The notes beneath the pieces are model-generated. The model saw only the letters and a program-made list of their open reading frames with translations, was not told the origin of the DNA and ran no database searches. Positions 5,947-11,242 of a stretch of DNA of 11,242 bases are shown here, one piece after another. The stretch is from an uncultured Prevotella sp. GTDB taxonomy: Bacteria; Bacteroidota; Bacteroidia; Bacteroidales; Bacteroidaceae. The translations under genes and the position numbers were made by a program. Every line of letters starts with the position of its first letter. The first letter of the stretch is position 1. Location: positions 1 to 11,242 of the forward strand of contig URYG01000098.1 of assembly GCA_900551985.1 (NCBI GenBank), in the 5' to 3' direction.

Positions 5947-7364
5947 AGTATTATTTGATAGTAGGAGAGGCGAGTGGCGACCTGCATGCCAGCAGATTGA
6001 TGCGTTCGCTAAAAAATGTTGACGAGTTTGCGGAGTTTAGGTTCTTTGGCGGTGACTTGATGGCTGCCGAGGGTGGCACTCGTGTCAAGCATTATAAGGA
6101 GCTTGCCTATATGGGCTTTGTTCCTGTGCTGATGCATCTGGGTACCATCTTTTCTAATATGAAGAGATGTAAGGAAGATATAGTGAAATGGAAACCGGAT
6201 GTGGTAATTCTTGTAGATTATCCTGGATTTAATCTGAATATCGCTAAGTTCTTGAAAAAGAAGACTAATATCCCGGCATACTATTATATCTCTCCTAAAA
6301 TCTGGGCGTGGAAGGAATGGCGAATCCGTAGCATCAAGCGCGATATCGCCGAACTTTTCTCTATCCTGCCTTTCGAGGTACCTTTCTTCGAAAAAAAGCA
6401 CCGTTATCCTATCCATTATGTGGGTAATCCTACGGCAGAAGAGGTGAATGGGTTTCGTTCGGAATATCATCAGAACTTCGTGGAGTTTTGTGAAGGGAAT
6501 AATCTGGACAAGCATCGCCCGATTATTGCTTTGCTTGCTGGAAGCCGTTTGCAGGAGATTAAGGATAATCTTCCTGCCATGATTGAGGTGGCAGAGCGGT
6601 TTGAGGATTACCAGATGGTGCTTGCCGGAGCTCCTTCCATCGAGGATTCTTATTATGAGAAGTTCCTGAAGGGTACGCCTGTCAAGATGGTGCGCAATAA
6701 GACCTATCCGCTCCTGAGTCACAGTACAGCGGCTTTGGTAACGAGTGGTACGGCTACTTTGGAGACGGCACTGTTCGAGGTTCCGCAGGTGGTTTGCTAT
6801 GAGACGCCCTTACCTCGTCTTGTTCGCCTTGCTTTTAAGCATGTGATGTCGTGCAAGTTTATTTCGCTGGTGAATCTGATTGCCGACAAGGAAGTGGTGC
6901 AGGAGATGTTTGCTGACCGTTTTCAGGTGGATGCCATCGCCGACCAGCTTTATCAGATTTTGCCAGGCAAGGAGGGCAGGGAGCGTATGCTTTCTGAATA
7001 TTGTGAGGTGAGAGATCGTCTGGGCAACCAGGTTGCTCCTGATGAGGCTGCTGCCATCATGTTCGATCTCTTGGTCAAGCGTCGTGAAATGTTGGTTAGA
7101 CTTGCCAAGGAGAGAGCCGAAGCTGAAGCCAAGGCTGCTGCCGAAGCTGCCGAGCGTGCCCGATTGAAAGCCCTAGCCGAAGCCGAAGCGGCTAAAAAGA
7201 AGTCTGAACAACAGGCTGAGGCTGTAAGAAGAAAAGCGGAAGAGGAAGCCGAAAAGGCAAGAAAGAAGGCAGAAGAGGCTAGAAGACTGGCTGATGAAGA
7301 AGCCGAAAGAGCCAGACGGGCAGAAGAGCAGCTCAATGAGTCGCAGCAGGAGGATTTGAAATAG
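5943..7364 (+). CDS. lpxB: Lipid-A-disaccharide synthase with an extra coiled-coil tail
   Basis: Peripheral inner-membrane glycosyltransferase (GT19) joining UDP-2,3-diacylglucosamine and lipid X to form the beta-1,6 disaccharide of lipid A, with release of UDP. Motifs: GEASGD at 8-13, YYISPKIWAWK at 114-124, HYVGNPT at 158-164, LLAGSRLQEIKDN at 197-209, and SGTATLE at 268-274 near the sugar-nucleotide site. The catalytic part ends near residue 378, the usual family length (about 380). A further ~95 residues (379-473) are rich in Ala, Glu, Lys and Arg (AEAEAKAAAEAAERAR, AEEEAEKARKKAEEARR), predicting a long charged helix or coiled coil. The frame is intact, with no sign of a fused known domain. 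It overlaps surE by ATGA and is followed by a strong terminator. Confidence 0.97.
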   Translation: MKYYLIVGEASGDLHASRLMRSLKNVDEFAEFRFFGGDLMAAEGGTRVKHYKELAYMGFVPVLMHLGTIFSNMKRCKEDIVKWKPDVVILVDYPGFNLNIAKFLKKKTNIPAYYYISPKIWAWKEWRIRSIKRDIAELFSILPFEVPFFEKKHRYPIHYVGNPTAEEVNGFRSEYHQNFVEFCEGNNLDKHRPIIALLAGSRLQEIKDNLPAMIEVAERFEDYQMVLAGAPSIEDSYYEKFLKGTPVKMVRNKTYPLLSHSTAALVTSGTATLETALFEVPQVVCYETPLPRLVRLAFKHVMSCKFISLVNLIADKEVVQEMFADRFQVDAIADQLYQILPGKEGRERMLSEYCEVRDRLGNQVAPDEAAAIMFDLLVKRREMLVRLAKERAEAEAKAAAEAAERARLKALAEAEAAKKKSEQQAEAVRRKAEEEAEKARKKAEEARRLADEEAERARRAEEQLNESQQEDLK

Positions 7365-7392
7365 CTGCTCTATGATTATAGCCCTTATAAAT

Positions 7393-7433
7393 AAAAAAAT
7401 CCAAGCTAGAATGAATCTGGCTTGGATTTTTTT
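7393..7433. terminator. Bidirectional intrinsic terminator between lpxB and cdsA
   Basis: Bases 7393-7410 pair with 7416-7433 over 18 positions, with one T-G wobble and a 5-base ATGAA loop (core CCAAGCTAGA / TCTGGCTTGG). The outer arms are seven A and seven T, so each strand reads as a hairpin ending in a U-run. It lies 28 bases after the lpxB stop and 27 bases beyond the cdsA stop (which is at 7461), the expected place for a terminator shared by converging genes. Confidence 0.9.
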
Positions 7434-7460
7434 CTTATTATACTTTTCCTGAATGAAGGT

Positions 7461-8327
7461 CTATCCGAAAAGCTGGAGTGTGTAGAGATAAATCACGGCA
7501 GCTGGAATCGCCATGAGTGATGAATCGAAGCGGTCGAGCATTCCGCCATGGCCCGGCAGGATATTACCACTATCCTTTACTCCCAGGGTGCGCTTGAAGA
7601 GACTCTCTACCAAATCGCCCCAAGTTCCGAAAACCGCTACAACAACTCCTAAACCTACCCATCCGAGAATGCTGAGGCGGTGGGCCTCACCGTCGTTGGC
7701 AATATAGCCGATGATGATGGCTGCGATGATTACGAAAATGCCGCCACCGATGCTGCCTTCCCAGCTCTTCGCCGGACTGATGCGAGGAAACAGCTTGTGC
7801 TTGCCGAAAAGCGAACCGCTGCAATAAGCACCTGTATCATTGGTCCAGAGGAAGATGAATACGCTCAGAGGCAAGAGCATGTCGTAATGTATCTGACCGT
7901 CGAATGCCGAAGTCTCAAAAGCCAATACGTTGATCATCGAGAATGGCAGGGCAATGTACATCTGTGAAAGCATGGTGTACGCCCAGTCGTTGATGGCATT
8001 CTTGTTGGCTGTATAGAGTCCTCCTATGAAGAGGTAGATGATGGTAAGCAAGTAAGGCACGAATACCACGAAGTTGCCCACGATACCTGTACGGAAGCCT
8101 GCTACGGCAAGGAAGAAATATACTCCTGCCACGGTGGTGATGAACCGGTTGACGGTTACATCGTCCTTTTGGTTCACCAGTCCGCAGTACTCCCAGATGC
8201 TTAGGCCTGTAATCAGGGCAAACAGGAATACCATTGCCCTAGGATTCAGGAAGCAAGATACCATACACACGACGAAGAGTACGCCTGTGATGGATCTAAT
8301 TACTAGATTTTTTTGTTTCTCAGTCAT
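7461..8327 (-). CDS. cdsA: Phosphatidate cytidylyltransferase (CDP-diglyceride synthase)
   Basis: Integral inner-membrane enzyme: CTP plus phosphatidate gives CDP-diacylglycerol and diphosphate, the branch point for phosphatidylethanolamine, phosphatidylglycerol and cardiolipin. Of 288 residues, about eight hydrophobic segments are visible (for example 10-28, 62-78, 84-104, 150-161, 195-210, 220-236, 270-286). The C-terminal signature is intact at about 242-268: SLFKRTLGVKDSGNILPGHG followed by GMLDRFD, which includes the catalytic/metal aspartates. WTNDTGAYCSGSLFGKHKLF (161-180) is also typical. Length is as expected. It begins 11 bases after the ftsH stop, so it is cotranscribed as the last gene of rsfS-ftsH-cdsA and converges on lpxB. 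Confidence 0.96.
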   Translation of the reverse strand: MTEKQKNLVIRSITGVLFVVCMVSCFLNPRAMVFLFALITGLSIWEYCGLVNQKDDVTVNRFITTVAGVYFFLAVAGFRTGIVGNFVVFVPYLLTIIYLFIGGLYTANKNAINDWAYTMLSQMYIALPFSMINVLAFETSAFDGQIHYDMLLPLSVFIFLWTNDTGAYCSGSLFGKHKLFPRISPAKSWEGSIGGGIFVIIAAIIIGYIANDGEAHRLSILGWVGLGVVVAVFGTWGDLVESLFKRTLGVKDSGNILPGHGGMLDRFDSSLMAIPAAVIYLYTLQLFG

Positions 8328-8338
8328 GGTCTTGCTTT

Positions 8339-10486
8339 TTATTCGTTATTTTTCTCGTTTTCAGAAATCTTTTCAGAAGTCTTCTCTGAAACATTTACTT
8401 CTGCATTCTCAGAAACCTTTGCAGGAGTCTTCTCAGAAGTCTTCTCTTCTGCCTCCTCCTTCGAAGCTTTCTTAGCCTCTTCATGTTCCTTGATGGCTGC
8501 CTGAACCTCAGGCATATCCTTTACGGCATCATCAATCTTCGGCTGCTCGTCCTCCATGATTTCCTGAGAACGGCTCAGCCAAGGACGCTTGCCGAAGATG
8601 TGCTCCACGTCTTCTGCCATGATCACCTCTTTCTGAATCAGCAGCTCGGCAAGGGCGTTGTGCCCCTCCTTGTGCTCCATCAGGATGTTCTTGGCGCGGG
8701 TGTATTGCTCGTTCACCATCTGCAGAACCTCCTTGTCTATCTCGCGGGCTGTAGTCTCAGAGTATGGACGCTGGAACGAATACTCGTTCTGGTTGTAATA
8801 GCAGATATTTGGCAATGTCTTGCTCATACCCAGATAAGCCACCATTCCGTACGCACTCTTGGTCGCGCGCTCCAGATCATTCATTGCACCGGAAGAAATA
8901 TGACCGGTGAAGAGTTCCTCGGCAGCACGTCCACCCATCAGCGAGCACATCTCGTCGAGCATCTGCTCCTTGGTGGTTATCTGTCGCTCCTCTGGGAGAT
9001 ACCAGGCTGCACCGAGTGCCTGACCACGAGGCACGATGGTAACCTTGATGAGCGGATTGGCATACTGGCAGAACCAGGAGATGGTTGCGTGACCTGCCTC
9101 ATGGAGTGCGATGCTTCGTTTCTCATCGGCAGTCATCACCTTGGTCTTCTTCTCCAGTCCGCCAACGATTCTATCTACGGCATCGAGGAAATCCTGCTTG
9201 CATACCGCCTTCTTGTCGTGGCGGGCAGCAATGAGGGCAGCCTCGTTACATACATTTGCAATATCGGCACCCGAGAAGCCCGGAGTCTGGCGAGCCAGGA
9301 GATCCACGTCCACAGTGTCATCTATCTTAATAGGCTTGAGATGAACCAGGAAGATAGCCTTGCGCTCGTTCAGGCCTGGAAGATCTACGTGGATTTCTCG
9401 GTCGAAACGGCCTGCACGGAGCAAGGCACTGTCGAGCATATCTACACGGTTGGTAGCTGCCAGAATGATGACGCCACTGTTGGTTCCGAAGCCGTCCATC
9501 TCTGTAAGCAGGGCGTTGAGAGTGTTCTCTCGCTCATCGTTTCCGCCCATTGCCGGGTTCTTGCTGCGGGCACGACCCACAGCATCGATCTCATCGATGA
9601 AGATGATGCAAGGAGCCTTCTCCTTTGCCTGGCGGAAGAGGTCGCGTACGCGCGATGCACCCACGCCGACGAACATCTCTACGAAGTCTGAACCGCTCAT
9701 GGAGAAGAATGGCACGCCAGCTTCGCCAGCCACAGCCTTTGCCAGGAGAGTCTTACCGGTTCCTGGAGGACCAACGAGCAATGCGCCCTTAGGAATCTTA
9801 CCACCCAGATCGGTATATTTCTGTGGATTCTTGAGGAATTCCACGATTTCCTCTACTTCCTGCTTGGCACCTTCCTGTCCGGCAACATCCTTGAAGGTGA
9901 TTCCCAGGGAATTTCCCTTCTCGTACATCTTTGCCTTGCTCTTGCCTACATTGAAGATGCCGCCGCCCATGTTGCTCATGCCGCTTCCCATTCTGCCCGA
10001 CATCCAGTAGATGAAGAGGAAGAAGAGGAGGAGAGGGGCAACGCTCATTACGAGATTCCAGAAATCATTACTCTTCTGGTTGTCGTAACTGAAGGAACGG
10101 ATTTTCTTCTCCTTCACCATTTCGTTGGCGTAGCGATCTACCTCGTCGATTGATCCGAACTGTACCTTGACGTAAGGATTCGGTCCTACGCTCTGGGCAC
10201 TCATCTTATAGACATCTCTCGTATATTTCGGGTTGATATATATCTTGAGAGTACTTTCCGTTTTGTTGGCTACTACGCTCAGCACGTATCCCTTGTCCAC
10301 ATATTGCTTGAATTCGGTATAGGTGGCTTCCTTGGCTGCGCTTCCGCCCAAGGCATCACCACCGCCACTGAAAAACAAAGCGATGAGGGCGATGAGGATA
10401 ATGGTGTAGAGCCAATTCATGTTAAACCTAGGCATCTTCGGACCTTTTCCTCCGCCAGGATTATTGAAGTTGTTGCTTTGTTCCAT
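8339..10486 (-). CDS. ftsH: ATP-dependent zinc metalloprotease FtsH
   Basis: Membrane-anchored AAA+ protease that extracts and degrades damaged membrane proteins and short-lived cytosolic regulators (in E. coli including LpxC, and so lipid A output). Of 715 residues: a Gly/Asn-rich N-terminus, TM1 at about 24-40, a periplasmic domain at 45-140, and TM2 at about 143-162. The AAA module has Walker A GPPGTGKT (239-246), the pore segment MFVGVG (271-276), Walker B IIFIDEID (294-301) and the second region of homology NRVDMLDSALLRAGRFDR (346-363). The protease has zinc motif HEAGH (462-466) and the likely third ligand D537 (GAMNDLERAT). The C-terminal tail (about 648-715) is acidic/lysine-rich and repetitive. 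It lies 130 bases after rsfS. Length is at the upper end of the family because of the tail. Confidence 0.98.
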   Translation of the reverse strand: MEQSNNFNNPGGGKGPKMPRFNMNWLYTIILIALIALFFSGGGDALGGSAAKEATYTEFKQYVDKGYVLSVVANKTESTLKIYINPKYTRDVYKMSAQSVGPNPYVKVQFGSIDEVDRYANEMVKEKKIRSFSYDNQKSNDFWNLVMSVAPLLLFFLFIYWMSGRMGSGMSNMGGGIFNVGKSKAKMYEKGNSLGITFKDVAGQEGAKQEVEEIVEFLKNPQKYTDLGGKIPKGALLVGPPGTGKTLLAKAVAGEAGVPFFSMSGSDFVEMFVGVGASRVRDLFRQAKEKAPCIIFIDEIDAVGRARSKNPAMGGNDERENTLNALLTEMDGFGTNSGVIILAATNRVDMLDSALLRAGRFDREIHVDLPGLNERKAIFLVHLKPIKIDDTVDVDLLARQTPGFSGADIANVCNEAALIAARHDKKAVCKQDFLDAVDRIVGGLEKKTKVMTADEKRSIALHEAGHATISWFCQYANPLIKVTIVPRGQALGAAWYLPEERQITTKEQMLDEMCSLMGGRAAEELFTGHISSGAMNDLERATKSAYGMVAYLGMSKTLPNICYYNQNEYSFQRPYSETTAREIDKEVLQMVNEQYTRAKNILMEHKEGHNALAELLIQKEVIMAEDVEHIFGKRPWLSRSQEIMEDEQPKIDDAVKDMPEVQAAIKEHEEAKKASKEEAEEKTSEKTPAKVSENAEVNVSEKTSEKISENEKNNE
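8373..8447 (-). repeat. 60-bp-period repeat in the 3' end of ftsH
   Basis: The 15-base run TCAGAAGTCTTCTCT occurs at 8373-8387 and again at 8433-8447, exactly 60 bases apart. The repeated codons give EKTSEK at residues 681-686 and 701-706, and SEN occurs between and after. The run itself is nearly palindromic (AGAAG/CTTCT). It lies in the non-catalytic tail, so unit number could vary without harm to the enzyme. Confidence 0.7.
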
Positions 10487-10530
10487 TGTTATTGTTTATT
10501 TCTATTTTGTGTATGTTCTTTTTTTCTCTT

Positions 10531-10551
10531 GATGCGCTGTTTTAGTGCATC
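10531..10551 (-). promoter_or_regulatory. Small stem-loop in the rsfS-ftsH gap
   Basis: GATGCGCT (10531-10538) pairs with AGTGCATC (10544-10551) with one G-U wobble and a 5-base loop. It sits about 45 bases before the ftsH ATG in the 130-base gap. No U-run follows on the minus strand, so it is unlikely to be a terminator; a control or processing element for ftsH is possible. Weak support. Confidence 0.3.
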
Positions 10552-10616
10552 ATCTTCCTTAATGCCGCTCTTGATGCATCTGTAGAGTCTGCTGGCATGT
10601 TCGGCATTCTTGGGAA

Positions 10617-10976
10617 TTAGTCGAGATTCGGAATATGGGTGAGCTTAGCGTCTGCCCAGAGATGCTCCAGGTCGTAATAGGCGCGTACCTCAGGCAGGAA
10701 GATGTGAACGAGAACATCCACAAAGTCCATTGCCACCCACTGGTCGTTGCCCAGACCTGCCACATTTACCGGCTTTTCGCCAAGGTTCTTGCGGCACATG
10801 TCGCCCACTGATTCTGCGATGGCTTCTACCTGTGTAGGTGATCCACCCTGGCAGATGATGAAATATTTGGCGATGGTGCCATCCATTTCACTGAGGTCGG
10901 CGATAACGATGTCTTGACCTTTTTTCTCCTGTATTCCTTCCTTAATAGTCTCTACGAGTTGTTTAACTGTGTTCAT
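10617..10976 (-). CDS. rsfS: Ribosomal silencing factor RsfS (Iojap/YbeB)
   Basis: Binds ribosomal protein uL14 on the large subunit and blocks joining of the subunits, lowering translation in stationary phase or starvation. The 119-residue protein has the family body: VIADLSEMDGTIAKYFIICQ (24-43), GSPTQVEAIAESV (45-57), and the conserved WVAMDFVDVLVHIFLPEVRA (80-99) followed by YYDLEHLWADA. Length and the ending (HIPNLD) fit Bacteroidales homologues as I recall them, so it is complete. The start MNTVKQLVETIKEGIQ is the only ATG before the conserved part. It is the first gene of the operon with ftsH and cdsA; a promoter box lies about 60 bases upstream. Confidence 0.96.
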   Translation of the reverse strand: MNTVKQLVETIKEGIQEKKGQDIVIADLSEMDGTIAKYFIICQGGSPTQVEAIAESVGDMCRKNLGEKPVNVAGLGNDQWVAMDFVDVLVHIFLPEVRAYYDLEHLWADAKLTHIPNLD

Positions 10977-11037
10977 TTAATCTTTCTTTATTTTTTTATT
11001 TTCTTTATTTACTACCTTATTATATGTAATTATGGTA

Positions 11038-11045
11038 CAAAGATA
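11038..11045 (-). promoter_or_regulatory. Bacteroidetes -7 promoter box for rsfS-ftsH-cdsA
   Basis: On the minus strand TATCTTTG matches TAnnTTTG, as does the parA box. The -33 element is not clear. The leader to the rsfS ATG at 10976 is about 55-60 bases and strongly A-rich on the mRNA. It is divergent from the tRNA promoter. Confidence 0.55.
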
Positions 11046-11115
11046 CGTTAAATACCCGAAAAAGCCATAGAAAACAGAAAAAATTGAGATTTTTTAGAAA
11101 AAAGTGCCGAAAAAT

Positions 11116-11146
11116 TTTGGTGATTCAAAAAAATGTTGTACCTTTG
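11116..11146 (+). promoter_or_regulatory. Bacteroidetes sigma promoter for tRNA-Gln
   Basis: TTTG (11116-11119), a 19-base spacer, and TACCTTTG (11139-11146) match the consensus TTTG-N19-TAnnTTTG completely. It is the best promoter in the window. The predicted start is about 38-40 bases before the tRNA 5' end, leaving a short leader to be removed by RNase P. Confidence 0.75.
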
Positions 11147-11189
11147 CACCCGCAATTGAGAAACAATATGCTTGAGATTGCAATGATAT

Positions 11190-11242
11190 TGGGATATGGT
11201 GTAATGGTAACACTACAGATTCTGGTCCTGTCATTCCTGGTT
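11190..11242 (+). tRNA. tRNA-Gln (CUG anticodon), 5' part; cut by window end
   Basis: Acceptor strand TGGGATA (11190-11196), TG, D stem GTGT/ACAC (11199-11202 with 11210-11213) around AATGGTA, then anticodon stem ACAGA/CCTGT (11215-11219 with 11227-11231) with loop TTCTGGT. The anticodon is CTG (11222-11224), which reads CAG. The innermost stem pair would be an A-C mismatch. The start of the T stem (CTGG, then TT) is visible; about 20 bases including the 3' acceptor strand are missing. The body (T at position 1, short D loop, GGT after the anticodon) fits bacterial tRNA-Gln. Confidence 0.88.

Noticed and set aside
6009..6722. 237-codon minus-strand frame opposite lpxB
   Set aside because: Antisense to the LpxB catalytic region, no ribosome site, no recognisable motif.
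8483..9691. 402-codon open frame on the plus strand opposite ftsH
   Set aside because: It is fully antisense to the well-conserved FtsH AAA and protease domains; composition is what mirrored codons of that gene give, and no family is recognisable.
10559..10765. 68-codon minus-strand frame overlapping rsfS
   Set aside because: Out of frame with the conserved RsfS, Trp/Thr/Ser-rich, no family likeness.
11168..11242. Open frame ATG CTT GAG... running through the tRNA-Gln
   Set aside because: The cloverleaf and promoter explain the sequence; a frame of 25 codons to the edge over a tRNA is chance.
1..11242. parS site (TGTTTCACGTGAAACA-like)
   Set aside because: Read for the palindrome around parAB and in the gaps; no match seen. 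parS may lie outside the window.
1..11242. Mobile elements, CRISPR arrays, defence or biosynthetic clusters
   Set aside because: No transposase or integrase, no regular spacer-repeat array, no terminal inverted repeats; all genes are core functions with similar composition.

Overview
The window looks like ordinary chromosome from a Bacteroidales bacterium, most likely Prevotellaceae (Prevotella/Segatella type). The evidence is the set of protein families, promoters of the Bacteroidetes form (TTTG-N19-TAnnTTTG, -7 boxes such as TATCTTTG), AT-rich leaders mostly without Shine-Dalgarno sequences, and a parA-parB-DUF5683-lytic transglycosylase-rel gene order that I recall from other Bacteroidales. 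The genus is an inference, because no rRNA is present. I see no mobile element, CRISPR array, prophage or defence genes.

Layout. (1) A minus-strand cluster covers 5027 down to the left edge: parA, parB, a DUF5683 membrane protein, an MltD-like murein transglycosylase, and the first 303 codons of a bifunctional (p)ppGpp synthetase/hydrolase (rel). Only one Bacteroidetes-type promoter box is visible for the cluster, in front of parA, so it may be one operon linking chromosome segregation, cell-wall remodelling and the stringent response. (2) A divergent plus-strand pair, surE and lpxB (5182-7364), overlaps by ATGA. LpxB carries a charged, alanine-rich coiled-coil tail of about 95 residues that the enzyme family normally lacks. 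(3) A long near-perfect hairpin at 7393-7433 separates lpxB from the converging cdsA and probably terminates both transcripts. (4) A second minus-strand operon, rsfS-ftsH-cdsA (10976 down to 7461), supplies a ribosome silencing factor, the membrane AAA protease and CDP-diacylglycerol synthase. (5) At the right edge a divergent promoter drives a tRNA-Gln (CUG anticodon) that is cut by the window end.

The genes are housekeeping: lipid A synthesis (LpxB), phospholipid precursor synthesis (CdsA), membrane protein quality control (FtsH), peptidoglycan cleavage (MltD), nucleotide metabolism (SurE), segregation (ParAB) and starvation control of growth (Rel, RsfS). No unambiguous new system is visible. 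The items most worth a second look are accessory: the LpxB tail, an Arg/Ser repeat linker in MltD, a 60-bp-period repeat in the FtsH tail, an imperfect copy of the parB 3' end in the next intergenic gap, a 7-bp periodic repeat before parB, and inverted repeats in the parA and rel leaders. No gene-free stretch exceeds 300 bases; the longest is about 213 bases (10977-11189) and holds the divergent promoters.
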